Positions 1-11,284 of a stretch of 42,596 nt of DNA are shown here, in pieces. The position numbers and the translations under genes are program-made. Position 1 is the first letter of the stretch; the number at the start of each line of letters is the position of its first letter. A model generated the notes under the pieces. It ran no database searches. It saw nothing but the letters and a program-made list of their open reading frames with translations, and was not told where the DNA came from. This DNA is from Trichinella spiralis (taxonomy: Eukaryota > Nematoda > Enoplea > Trichinellida > Trichinellidae), in the NCBI GenBank assembly GCA_000181795.3, contig CM012955.1, positions 14,741,809 through 14,784,404 of the forward strand, written 5' to 3'.

Positions 1-56
1 TCTGGATGTCTTCTTTTATCTTCAATTCTTCTGTATCTAAATGTAGAAGAATTAAT

Positions 57-290
57 TTAATGAAATAATGTTGTAATAAATAAAAAAAACAAAGCCGTTT
101 TTATTGTTCTTCTTCGTCCATCATCGCATTGAAAACGCCATTGTTCATTCGCCGCACATCGTTCGCCTACAATCATTTGAAATGAGTTTCCAGAGCAACT
201 AATAGTAGCCTCAAGAAAATTTACATAAAGTTCATCTCTACTGATTAACAAGTATGAAACGTATTTCATTTCGTTGAACAAATATTATGC
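57..290 (-). other. Possible partial exon, or one copy of a diverged repeat
   Basis: A 74-codon minus-strand open frame contains ISCSGNSFQMIVGER followed by two further cysteines. An acceptor-like TTAATCAG lies inside it. A donor at GAT|GTGCGG could join to an acceptor (CTACATTTAG, about position 36) and continue in frame off the left edge of the window. I do not recognise the sequence. A related but frame-broken copy lies at about 6780-6960, so this may be a duplicated exon or simply a repeat. The coding claim is weak. Confidence 0.2.
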
Positions 291-299
291 AGGTCACGC

Positions 300-1454
300 A
301 TAAGCTCAAAAGCAAACAAATTGAAATTGGTGTCAAATTTGCATTCAAACTAGACAACGCCCATGTTTGATAAGATAACATTTTTCTATATCTAATAATA
401 CACCTTACTCAGTAGTTAAAGCAGAAATAGATCGAGCAAACATCGTTCAAGGCTTTTGTTAGTCAGCAAAGTCAATTTAACTCGCACACTGCTAATATGG
501 AGTTAATTTTCAAATGGCCCAATTTGCATAAAAGACAGACACTGCGCACGTAGCGTTATACACCAACTTACGTAAGTTGGATATGCTACTCTAATATGAA
601 TTAGAACATAATGTCAACAAAAAATAAACAATGATTGAGCACACTAGTTGCCCTGTATGCCAAGCATTATTAACTATATAAAAATTTTGATTTATCTAAT
701 GTCTTCATTGTGCAAAATTTAGAAAACAATATAAAGTGACAATAAAATTAAACTGAAAACGTTTTCTGTATGAAAACGGTATTTTTCTGCCTTGCATAAT
801 AGATACCACTATACGCTTAATGATATTCGACCTGCTAAGTTGAGAATGAAATTGAATGCCATAAGCAAGTGTAAATTGAAAATTTTATCGGCTTCTCCAA
901 TTAAATCTAGACGATTACCTATAATAGCAAATTGAAATATGGATTTGTTCAAAACCTTCAGTGTTCAACTATATGTAATTGAGAATTCTGCTTTAAAAGT
1001 AGTATTTCAAGTTTTACCCATCTTCAAATTGAAACGTGCTTAAATACTTAAATATACATGCATTCATAGCAAAATATCAGGAAAATAAGTTTCAGTATTA
1101 AATGTTCACCTGAATGTGGCATCTTGTACTTGCACCTTGGTTACGCTGCGCCACCGTTTATCGAACAGCACCGTAATAAAGTAATAACTATGCATTCCTC
1201 TCTTTGTGTATTACTTAGTAACCTACTTATCATTAATTTGGCATTTTAAATAGTGTATCTTAATGTCTCTTTAATTATTAATTATTTTTCCGTGATTTTA
1301 TTTTGGAAGTATACTTTAACTTCATATTAAAAGATGCTTTTATTTTTCCTCATTTTATCTGCTTTATTTTCTTTTTACGCTTTGTAATGTGTGCTTATAT
1401 AAGATAAAACTGTCTGCTGAAATTACGACAAATGATGTGAAATGAGACTTGTAT
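300..1454. other. No gene seen
   Basis: AT-rich sequence. I see no conserved protein segment, RNA gene or clear repeat, and open frames are short and unsupported. Confidence 0.5.
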
Positions 1455-1991
1455 TTATTTCACTGTCAACATTGAAGCTGTGGTGCAGTCAAGCCGGCTA
1501 TCATCAGCTATAAATGCCTGCAGATTTTCATATACTTTTAATTCATTGCTTTGGGATTCATGCCTGAATCCCAGATATATTTTAATGTCATTTGTGATTT
1601 TTGCTTTTTGTGCTTGTTTGCGCACAACGAGACGTCTGATAATTTCCTGCCAATTTTCACATTCCCGCGTCAGCCTAACAAAAAGGTCAACCTGATTAAC
1701 AGATACAATATTCCAGTAGCCGCCACAAATGCACTTTCCTTCCATGGTTTCCCAGTCTTGCACCTATTTTTCCAACAAACTCTGCCTACTTTATCAAATG
1801 CAAATTTCTGTCCCACGTCAAACTGGATGTCATTATGACGCGTTTTATTCGTCCAGCTTGCATGTCTAATTCCTATGTAAATTACAAACTTACACTAAAA
1901 ACCTCTTTTCCACCTTCTTCTTTTTGAGCCTCCATTTCAGCTCCCAACTCCGTCACCCACCCACCACTCCTACTATCTCCTTCCTTATGGC
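1455..1991 (-). CDS. Possible 3' end of an unrecognised protein-coding gene (three exons)
   Basis: The model has exons 1894-1991 (enters in phase 1, ends at a perfect GTAAGT donor), 1790-1822 and 1455-1691 (stop). The last two junctions are both phase 0, so the frame closes. The final exon gives 78 residues with a charged, helix-like composition (RECENWQEIIRRLVVRKQAQ and later NELKVYENLQAFIADD) and is visibly richer in G+C than its surroundings. The first exon is glycine- and glutamate-rich. I do not recognise the family. Upstream exons beyond 2000 were not found with confidence. In the alternative reading without the second intron, the 1700-1850 stretch stays open in another frame, ending soon after WKESAFVAATGILYLL, so the model is uncertain. 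It could be a decayed mobile-element fragment instead. Confidence 0.33.
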
Positions 1992-1999
1992 CTCAGTCA

Positions 2000-2528
2000 G
2001 TCGATTTTTTTATAAAATTGCTGCAGCAAATGTTGCTCTTAGCTGCTTTCTTTGATTTCTTCATTCACACGTAACTGGCACTCTCATAAAAATCTGAATG
2101 TGCTTGAAATGGCACGATCAGTTGTAGTATTAACTGATGTTGACAATGCCGCAAGATAGAAGCTCTTGTCTTGTGAAATTTTGTGCGGTCGAACCACACT
2201 TCACTAGCAGAGAATTAATTATCGAGTTGAAATGAAACTGAAAGTGCATATTTATAGTTTTGTAAAAAGAAATTATGTTCCTTCATTTAATGTAAAATAT
2301 ACAGAGGCGTTTAATTTATAAAGAGGGGCGGATGTAGTATACAACAGATTTATCATGTACATGTATTATTAGACATGACTGTCTGACGAGGAACAAAATA
2401 GTGCCGTGTTTTCATTTAAACAAAATTAGAATATCAATCGCGTGATAGAATAACTTTCAAATTGATAAATTTCATTGTATTTCAAATGAACGACACGTTT
2501 CGATTCCGTTTGAAGCTGAACTTTTCTG
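2000..2528. other. No gene assigned
   Basis: This stretch could hold upstream exons of the candidate gene ending at 1455, but I could not define any. There are no conserved motifs. Confidence 0.4.
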
Positions 2529-2711
2529 TTACCAGGCCAATATCAGTGGAAAAGTTAGAATGAACGTACACATTGCTGCAAGTCCGTTCAGTCGTTCTTC
2601 TGTCATGGTTGTCCGGAAATAGCTTTTTAGATATTTCACTGCAGTAAAGTTTCGTTTTGCGCTGGCTGAGGCGATTGGGTGAATGGTGAAAATCTGTAGG
2701 ATTAAGGACAA
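2529..2711 (-). mobile_element. hAT-type DNA transposase remnant (C-terminal dimerisation region)
   Basis: The minus-strand frame reads IHPIASASAKRNFTAVKYLK and then TTMTEERLNGLA. This matches the hallmark C-terminal dimerisation motif of hAT transposases (pattern ASAERSFS.LK.IK.YLRSTM...RL..LA). Only about 60 codons remain. Upstream the frame lacks the rest of the catalytic domain, and no terminal inverted repeats or target duplication were identified. It is therefore a truncated fossil. Repeats that begin about 120 bp away may or may not belong to the same insertion. Confidence 0.7.
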
Positions 2712-2829
2712 GACTAATCGAGTAATAATCGTTGTTGTTGATTTTTAATGCATACATAAATCAAATGCCAAAAGTGTTACGTTCGATAAAAATCGCGTAT
2801 GCTAGTTGCATTTCGAGGAAGTTACAGAT

Positions 2830-4690
2830 TGGCAACTTTATTAAGGTAGACGCAATGCGCTAACTTTACGGGCAATTTATACCAAAACTACTGGACAGTG
2901 TACGTTGAAACTGTTCATAACAATGTCATTTATTACTGCCAACATCTACTACTCACACAAAGTTGAAATTTGTACAAAATATTTTTCGTTATTTTTCACA
3001 AAGCAGCGAAGGCAGGGAAATGCGATATTAGTAAGAAGGAAAGGAGCAGAAAGAAAACGCAGAGAGTAAATAAGCATGCAAGGAAAATGATTTTGTGTAA
3101 GTTTATTGCAAATGTTTAAATAATCGAGCAAAGAGAAGTAAGTATTTTCTTCACATAAAATTTGTTCCTGACTTTTCTTTATCGCTTACAGCATCCTGAA
3201 ACATACTAGGCAGTTTCCGGAAAAACTGTCCAAATCCAAATCCACTATCTTTCATTAATATAAAACTATAACAATCAAAAAACTCCAAATTTTGAAGAAA
3301 AATTTTCGCTGATTTTCGCAAAAACAGCCAAGTGTATGTAGCTCGTGAAATTTTGCAATTTTGGAGAAAACTTTTTTCCTCCACAAATGGACGTTATGAG
3401 CATCAGTCGATCGCAAACGATTAGAAAAGTACAACAAGCGTATCCCGGTGGTTCCGTATTTCTCGAAATATGCTGAAAAAGGGGGAAGCATGCGCATGCG
3501 TTAAGAGGGGCAAAATTAAAGATTAAGAAATTAAAGCATTAAAATTGTACATACCTTTCATTGGCACACAGTTGCTTGCACTTACCCTCAAATTACTTTA
3601 TAATTTGCCGTACTTTCTGAGAAGAATGGGATAGTTTTCACTCTACTTACTAGTGGATTTCCCCATTCATTCGAACAAATACCATGTATGAGCCCAAAAA
3701 TTTGACATCAATTGTGAATTTCTTTATTTTCCTAGCATTTGTAATGAAGTTTTACCCTGGGCGACTACACATTATACTAATTATGCAAATCGCCATTGCA
3801 TCTGTGTTACTTAGCGAAAGTACAATCAAATGGCCACACATGTGCTATCAATCAGATGCGTAATCAATGGAAAACAAGGCAATTAAGATCGCATTCCATG
3901 AAATGTTTGCTTTTCAACAAACAGAACAGTTACAACGCATACGTTTTGATTTGCATCAATTAATGATTATTTAACAGCAATAATTTCAGAACTTCAATTG
4001 ATCGTAAAAAACAATAAATTAGTAGAAATCTAGTAGAGTTTATATAAAAAATGTCTCATGTGCAGAAATTGGCAATCCTTGCTGCCGTTGAAAGAGAGTT
4101 ACTGATGGGCAAATTCCCTATGTATTAAGATAGACAGAAGACAAATTAAGAGTCTATTCATTCCACAACTATTGGGTAGTTTCTAATGGAACTTTGCATA
4201 ACATTATCGGTAATCATTGTGAATGTCTAGAAATCAAAAAAAAACTACAAACTTCGGAGAAAGGACTTTCTCCGATTTTCGCAAAAGCAACGAGTCTGTA
4301 GCCCATGAAATTTGGCAATTTTCGAGAAAAACCGTATACTCGAAAAACGGACTTTATGGATATCAATCGATCGGAACAATTAGATACGTACAATACAGTT
4401 ATCCTTGCCGTTGCTAGTTGCCTATTTGTCGATGTATTCTGAAAAAAGTTGGAAGCATCCCTATGTTTTAAGATAGACAATGAGCCAATTTTACGGGTGC
4501 TTCATTCCAAAACTAGTGGACAGTATCAGATGGAACTTTGCAAAAGCTTATCGCTAAGCAGTCCGAATGCCAAACAATCAAAAAACTGGAAATTTTGACA
4601 AAACGTTTTTCGCCAAAAAGCAAGTTTATAACCCATGAAATTTGGCAATTTCAAAGGCAGCAATTTGGAAAAGGCGTGTAAACCACAAAC
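2830..4690. repeat. Degenerate repeat family, unit about 345 bp
   Basis: Two adjacent copies start at about 4118 and about 4462, each opening with CCCTATGTNTTAAGATAGAC. They share a later block around GATGGAACTTTGCA and an AATCAAAAAACT..AAATTTTG block, then a TTTTCGC...CATGAAATTTGGCAATTT block. More diverged pieces lie at 2830-2940 (start-like block, CTACTGGACAGTGTA) and 3255-3515 (middle and end blocks), about 655 bp from one start block to the next, which is close to two periods. The stretch 3520-4090 shows no clear similarity. I see no coding potential shared by the copies. Confidence 0.6.
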
Positions 4691-6779
4691 GTTTTCAAGA
4701 ATGAAACCTTGCTTAGATTCACACAGCAGAACAGATGTTCATTGCACTTTATGCTTCTCTCAGAGATTGTTGTGACTGGGCACTTTGAGATGGAATGCAT
4801 TTTGCATCTCTTTGCAAGAAACACTGAATTAAGCTAACGACCTTTCAAGAAATCAAATATACAAATCAACAGAAGTAGAGATTTTATTTACTTTTCCTGA
4901 AGTCATATTCAATCAGATAATCGTTACTCCACTCAACGTTATTTACCTGATGAGAAGTTCGTACTGAAAACATAACATTCAACATCTTAGGAATATATGT
5001 ATCGACTGCTCACTGGACGCTAAGGTAAGACGTTATGAAACAAATGTAAAGATAAAAAAGAGAAAACCACAAAATATTGATAATAAGGTAAAAATTGGAA
5101 TGGAAAAATCATAACAATTATTCCAAAGTTGTTGTTCTCTGCTATTATTATGAAGCAAGAATATAAGTATTATAAATTGAAAAGGTTTTCAGCTGAAGCT
5201 GGGCGTCGAGTGGCTGTTAGCTAAATAACCCAAATGTCTACGAAATGCGGAATATTGCATATAAATATGAATCGAGCAATGGGATACTGGAAATGATATT
5301 AATTTCAAAAAGAAAAAAATTTGAAGAAGCTAATATATATTAGAGTTAAATTCTAGGTACTTCTGGCAGCAGGTTGTCCGTGTGCAAATAACCCTGCCTA
5401 ATAACCCTGGGGTAAAGGATTCGAATCTGCTATTCATATGTGAAATGTATGCCTGTGATAAGGAATTCAGAATACATCTAAGATAGGGAACCTTCTGCTA
5501 TAGTAAACCATGTGATAATTGGTTGTCCTGGACCTTATGGGTGTCATAAACAAGCGAGTTGCCTGTTATAGCGGAATTGGCGTGTCATTATTTCCAAAGT
5601 TCAAACAACAAAACTTTCATCTAGCCAACGACCAGAGTTGCCAATAATTGGTTACATTTAAAAGCCAGGAATCTTTCCCACTTGCAATTTGCCCTTCTGG
5701 TAATTTCATGACCAACCATAACATGTTGAATTTCAAGCGCCACTTCGTCTACGACATATATGTTGTCCTTAATAAAGCATTATTATCGTGACTGAACAAT
5801 TATGTCTGGTTGAATATACATACATAAATCACGATGTTTCTATATTTTATCAGTTATTAAAGTTCACATGCAGTTGAAGTTTCAAAAAGAAATGGCAACA
5901 AATTGAATCTGAAGACATGAAGCAATTTTCATAATTATGTTTATTTATTGTGGAAAAATGCAATATTATATATTAAATGCAATAGCTATCAATAAGATTG
6001 CAGTAAATTTCTAAATTTATTTTTTGTTTTTTTATTAAACAGCAGTTTGAAATCTTAGTAAAATATTGAAAACATTTTTCAATTATCCCCGGCTGGGGTG
6101 CCAAAGATCTCTAAAGGCCATTTATGAGTTAACTTTTGGCAACTAACTACTTTGTATTTAATGCTTTTCATAAATTTTCATAAATAAAAATTTCATATTT
6201 TATCGATAATAGTTGCAACAGTATTAAATCATTTTAATGAAATAAAAAATTCAATGAGTTAAAGTTATCTGGCTTTAATGTCAGTCACGTCAGTCAAGTA
6301 AACAAGCGTATTTAAAATAGGACTATTAACAGTAAACGATAATTTCCATATTTGACAAGCATCACTCAGATAATGTTATTCGACCTGGCCTAAATGCAAT
6401 AAATTTCAATGCTAAATCAGTCACCTTGCTTCAGAAAATAAATTCCACCATCAACTGGACAATTAGACAAAAATATTCAAATTACGATGATCATAATTTC
6501 CAATAATCTACTTACCATCTTATAATCTCAGATGTATATATACCATTGTATCTATTATAGCGCAGCTATGATCATTAATGAACATGTCAAAGATGTAAGT
6601 GTTCAACAAACCACTCGTCAAGTCAGTTAGTTATACGTAAACGATCAAACCGAAAACAAGTTGAAACGTACAACATTAAATTAGCCGCCTTCTCATCGTT
6701 GAAGTTCATTTTTAGGTGATATTGTAAAGAATGATGAATGATTTTGGAAAAATAAAAATAAACTAAATTAAAAGCCAGT
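4691..6779. other. No gene seen
   Basis: AT-rich. Around 5380-5760 the base composition is more balanced and there are open frames of about 43 codons on both strands, but none is recognisable. A GGATTCGAATC box at about 5418 resembles a tRNA B box without a tRNA fold. An isolated splice-like block at 6558-6594 ends in GTAAGT. Confidence 0.4.
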
Positions 6780-6960
6780 TGATTTTTACATATTCTTTCG
6801 GTTTACTGGTGAAAACGCCGATACGCAATCAGCGGATTCCATTAGCGTACAATCATTTCAAATGAAATTTACGAAGCAAACAAAATTCGTGCGTGAACAT
6901 AGTTTTATGCAAATTTCCTTTACACTCATTTGCACTGATAATTGAAAAAACAAAGAAACT
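6780..6960 (-). repeat. Diverged second copy of the 57-290 segment
   Basis: Both segments share GAAAACGCC, then a TACAATCATTT(G/C)AAATGA block, then an acceptor-like A(T)TATCAG/TTAATCAG on the minus strand about 90 bp further along. They have the same orientation and order. On the minus strand this copy has stop codons where the first copy is open, so if the first copy is an exon this one is a decayed duplicate. Confidence 0.45.
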
Positions 6961-8236
6961 TTTGCGTTCGTACAACTGTGCAGAAAAATGTTATTGTCAA
7001 AATTTGCTATCAAATGATCGATACAGCCATCATTTTTACAAATTCTACCCTGCGCATTGTTCATAATGTTCAGCATATGTTATATGCAGTTAATTATTTT
7101 CATTTTGAATTAAATATTTTCTTTATCTGATGCTTACTTTATTTCAGTTGAGTAACAACGGAAACAATCATGCGTTCGCGGTTTCCTACATGAATACAAT
7201 ATATAAAACCAAACATCTGCATGGTCAGTTAGGCCAGTACTTTCGTCTGTAAAAATAAAAGCACAGTGCAAGGACAATAACGTATATACCAATCGACAAA
7301 GGAGAAAAAAATTTACTTGCAACGTCACTAAATGTGAATTAACAGTTCTAGCGTTCTGATCAAATGGTCCACCACTCAAGGGTTAAAATATCTTGCATTT
7401 TAATAGAAAAAAACTAATTTTCAGGGATTGCACACATTGAACATACCTTCCGCTAAGGATAACACAATCGACAGTGCAAAATAAAAATAAGCATATTTCA
7501 ACATCAGCTATGCCATAACGATATGACGAATAAGATTCAATGAATGGAAAAACAATGGCGGATTAGAAAATTATTTAGTGAAAATAATTTTGAATACACC
7601 TTCGAAAAGTGAAATTAACATTTTGCAAAACAATGTATTTTCAGGTTTGAAATGGGAATCATATTTGAATAAATGTTAAAAACAACTGAGAATCAATCGT
7701 TTTATCTGCAATTTACTCATATTTTATCCAAATGTTAATGTTAAGTGTATTTTTAAAACCACTTTAGGAAAATCACATTTCCACAGCATTTCTCAGTGCT
7801 TGTCACCTCTTTGTTCGTATGAAATTTGAAATTTGAAATGCCGTTACTGGGATGTAAAACGGACTATATAAATGCTAAAGCCAAATCTAATAAAGGTGAA
7901 TCCAGTATTCCTATGTGCGTTGTTATTGACTGAAAAAAACAATGCAGTGAGGTTTTATCGTTTTCTTCTCTTTGTTAGCAGATTTGAAAGCATTCTATAT
8001 GCTTGGAAATCACATTGCATATTTACATATTGGACGACTTTTTGGCGACAATTCAATTTCATTATTAGAAAGATCATATGCATATTTTGGATGAACACTG
8101 AATGCCAAACACGCCAACAGTACACAAAAATTCTACTACATTCCAATGACTCTCGAACAGCTGTGCAACATTTTCATACATCATATTTTTTTTATTAATG
8201 AAAAAAATTTCAAGCTTCACATTTCGTATCAATATT
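6961..8236. other. 3' flank of KRTCAP2; no gene assigned
   Basis: This is AT-rich sequence downstream of KRTCAP2. A plus-strand stretch at 7148-7255, behind a TTTCAG, is open for 35 codons and ends in TAA. I could not attach consistent upstream exons to it, so it is not called as a gene. Confidence 0.4.
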
Positions 8237-9172
8237 TCATTTCACTTTGTTTCTTTTCGGCGCTGCCAAATTAGCTGCTGCTGTGCTGTATTTAGTCAAA
8301 CTCACTTTATTCACAAAGTACAACAGCACGAATGAAAAAATAATGCTAAAAGAAAAAAAAATAAGCAATTACAGTAAAGTAATTAAAAGTAAGTAAATAT
8401 TATTTTTCCAAATTGCAAAACAATTACCAAATTGTCATGCATATGCGATGAACGGTCAATGATGCTATTGCAGCTGCGGTCATAGCAATGAAAACTGCAA
8501 TATAAAGGCAAATAAATATTTTTGTGTTTCTCAGTCAATATAAATGAACAATAAAAACAAGCAAACCTTCAGGAAAAAACCGAGCCTGATAATTTTTACC
8601 GTACAAGTGCATTTCCATATTGCTGATTGCCTAATGAATCAATGGAAATTAAAAACAAACGTACTGTTGCATGTTTACACGCCCCAAATTACCGTAAGAA
8701 TGAAAACAAAAATGTTGGCACCAGCAAATCCGCACAAAATTGTCGTCACTTTGGATATTCCAAAAGCAGCAGCCAAACATTGCATGACTATGTATACTGC
8801 CGCCGACAGTGTTATGGACAAAATGGCTGACAAAGAATTATGCATCCTGAAAATGAAATTCAACGTCCAATTTTTTCGCAAACAACAACACTTTTCCTTT
8901 ACACAAAATATGATGAAAGAACACTTGTTAATCAAATAGACTAGCATAAGCATAAAGTACTCAAAGATGAACGATTTAAATTGAAAACATTAAATTAGCA
9001 TTAAAAAAAAACGATAGCAATCGATGATTTGACAAATTCAGAAGATGAAGTTTATACGCAATGAAAAAAATGGTCACAGTGTTTCATCAAATGCACACAG
9101 TCGTGCGCCCGCAGTGCAAGAATAAAATAACATTTGGAAAAAAAAATAAGCACGACATTTCACTTACTTCAT
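8237..9172 (-). CDS. KRTCAP2: Keratinocyte-associated protein 2 homolog, oligosaccharyltransferase subunit (five exons)
   Basis: Exons are 9168-9172, 8693-8846, 8567-8630, 8428-8494 and 8237-8345. The model gives 132 residues, close to the vertebrate 136. The first exon supplies only ATG plus two bases of codon 2 before a GTAAGT donor, and the next exon begins after TTTTCAG in the matching phase. Family landmarks in order are SLSAILSITLSAAVYIVMQ (first membrane helix), GFAGANIFVFILT, a SNMEMHLYGKNYQARFFPE loop matching NLENLVFGKGFQAKIFPE, then SLTVHRICMTI and LLYFVNKVS, and a basic lysine-rich tail. In the family this is a small multi-pass ER membrane protein that joins STT3A-type oligosaccharyltransferase for co-translational N-glycosylation. 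All four introns (62-321 bp) keep frame. Its small exons make it easy to miss. Confidence 0.92.
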
Positions 9173-10014
9173 TTTGCTGTTCGGTAAAACGTAAAGCACG
9201 ACGCTTCGGTCAAAGTGAAATCTTAAATACAACAAAAATTAAATTAGTTGAAATACAATACAAATTACGGTAGCGTAAACGGAATAAAACAAAATAACAT
9301 TAGCACCATTCCAACCTGAGCCTGTTAAAGAAAAAAGAAAATTAAAAATACTGCAGTGTATGAAATAAATGGTTCACAGTAAGTAATTTCTTTGCAGTGT
9401 TCAAAGTTCCACAAAAAGTACAGTACAGCAATATAATCAAGCTCTAATTTTTTTTGATTCTCACATAATACATACTCGGGTAATTCATAGCAGTCACACG
9501 CGAATCGAACCTTGAGATTACTGGAAATATTTATGAGAGCATTTCTTTTTTAAAAACTGCTCTGACAGTAAAGGCAAATCTAAGTGCACGCACATGTTCC
9601 GTCTGTGATTATTATTTACGCAGCTTGATTTTCACATAAATGTGCAATGCAACGATATAAACATTATGTGTCCAAATATGACAAGATAGCCACTTCAAGT
9701 GTACCACACGAACTCTCAACCACTGCAGTTGCCTGCAATCGGACGTGCACTTTCAACCAAAGAAAGACAATAAGTTTTATACAAAAATCGACCGCCGCAT
9801 CAAGCCTAATTCTACAATTTGTCAGATACAGTAAAACCAAATTCAGGTAACATTTGCTACCGTTTCCAAAATGGAAAACGATAATGTTTCTCATCTGCAC
9901 AGCGAAAAAAAGACGATTTGAATTGTTAAAAATACAAAAAAATAAAAATAAAGTTTCAAATTTATTCAACAAAATCATCCTCGTATGATAAAAGAAACTG
10001 TATTATCAATGTTA
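9173..10014. other. 5' flank of KRTCAP2 and 3' flank of XPA
   Basis: The first tens of bases are probably 5' untranslated sequence of KRTCAP2, with an acceptor-like TATTTAAG at about 9230. Elsewhere I see only short open frames, including a spliceable 43-codon minus-strand possibility that I rejected for lack of any homology. Confidence 0.5.
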
Positions 10015-11284
10015 TCACATTTTCTCGTATGCAATTTTGAAGTTGCAATCAACACAATTTTTGAAATATGAATTGTTCTTTTTGTCGAACTGCTCGTCGC
10101 CAAAATTATGTTGATGAGTCTTTGGTTCATGGACGCCACTTTGAACTTGTTTTCTCAGATCTGAAAAAAATGATAAAAACGCTGTTTCGTTAAAATCTTT
10201 TGAAAATTCATCATAAATGAAATTAAAATTTTGAAAATCACAGTAAAACTGAAACAGTTGAACAGTTGAAAAAAGAAACAACAACGAATGAACAATAAAA
10301 ATGCATATATTTACTTCTCATTTTATTGTCGTATCTCTTTTCTTTCCACTTTTCTCGATTGCGCAGTCGCAGTTGCCGTTGCCGTTCCAATTCCTCAACA
10401 CTTCCCCATACTTCGATCGCGCGCTTTTCCACCTGAAAAATTTAATTTCGATTTTTTTTGATTCCAAAACAAAAGCGAACTTTCCGACTGAGCAATCAGT
10501 TGACTGACTTGAATCGTCAAATATAATTTCATGTCTCCATAGCGTGCACTGTGAGGATTTTTCCGCACGGCAAACCGCAATGGAGGAGCGCGTAAATCAA
10601 AATCGCAATCTTTCAACAAGTACAATTCTTTCGCTTTTGTTCGCGTTATCAGTGAATGCTTTCCTTTCAATTCTCTGCACATGTGAAATGAGTTTATGAC
10701 ATGTGAAAAAAAATAATAATAAAGCTCAAACAAATGTGCACACATTGTTTTCGAAATAATTGTCAACTTTCGAGACATGTAACACAAGCGACAACTTACT
10801 TGCACTGGTCGCAGACAGGGTAGTTGAAGGTCGAGTGCAAATAGGATTCATCGAATTCTTTAAAACATTCTAGACATTTCGTCTCTGTTATAGAATCGGA
10901 CGAAAAATCCGGCAACCGTTTACTGCTTCTAGATGAAGATGATTCAAATTTCTGCTCGTCGCTTTCGATGAAGAAACCTCCAGCATTGCTGTAGGATGGC
11001 TGCGAAGCGCTGAACAAATAGCAATCAGTTTCCAATTTGAAATTTAATAAATAAATAAATAAAAATACACATCCACAACTGACAACTTCTCACCAAATGA
11101 TACAAGAACCGTCTCCAGCCTCGTTTTATCCGGTGTTTCATCACCATGGCTGAAGACGTTTGTACCACAAGAAAAAAAAATCATATTTACAGTGTCAATT
11201 TCAACCTCACCTGTAAAGTTCTTCAACTGTAGGATAAGAGCTTAATGTGCTTGAAGCGGCAATCCGACCTCGCTTGGACCGCAT
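10015..11284 (-). CDS. XPA: DNA repair protein XPA (five exons)
   Basis: Exons are 11211-11284, 10800-11009, 10509-10674, 10315-10432 and 10015-10160, giving 237 residues (human 273). XPA binds damaged DNA and scaffolds the nucleotide-excision-repair complex. The zinc finger is complete: Cys70, Cys73, Cys91 and Cys94 around CFKEFDESYL and PVCDQC, with the family spacing. It is followed by ITRTKAKELYLLKDCDF, RKNPHSARYGDMKLYL, a basic helix (EVWGSVEELERQRQLRLRNR) and the conserved end (CVDCNFKIAYEKM). Upstream, NAGGFFIE matches the family GGGFI segment. The N-terminus (MRSKRGRIAASS) is short and lacks the usual RPA32-binding helix of vertebrates. An acceptor-like TTTTACAG lies 27 bases before the ATG. 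A skipped 56-bp candidate exon at 11094-11149 lies in intron 1. Confidence 0.93.

Noticed and set aside
5360-5430. tRNA gene or tRNA-derived SINE, from a GGATTCGAATC B-box-like motif
   Set aside because: The T-stem does not pair, the A-box match is poor, and no cloverleaf can be drawn.
6545-7255. Plus-strand multi-exon gene (splice-like blocks at 6558, 6846, 6986 and 7148)
   Set aside because: The intron phases cannot be made to close through to the open stretch at 7148-7255, and one block lies inside the diverged repeat.
8675-8953. 92-codon minus-strand frame as a separate membrane protein
   Set aside because: It is KRTCAP2 exon 2 (8693-8846) with intron sequence on both sides.
9664-9900. 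A three-exon, 43-codon minus-strand reading with consistent phases between XPA and KRTCAP2 (MRNIIVFHFGN, then GLMRRSIF)
   Set aside because: Very short, needs introns of about 50 bp with weak donors, and shows no resemblance to any family. Such models arise by chance in AT-rich DNA.
10395-10805. Single 136-codon minus-strand open frame as one protein
   Set aside because: It is XPA exon 4 plus intron read-through on both sides; true exon limits are 10509-10674.
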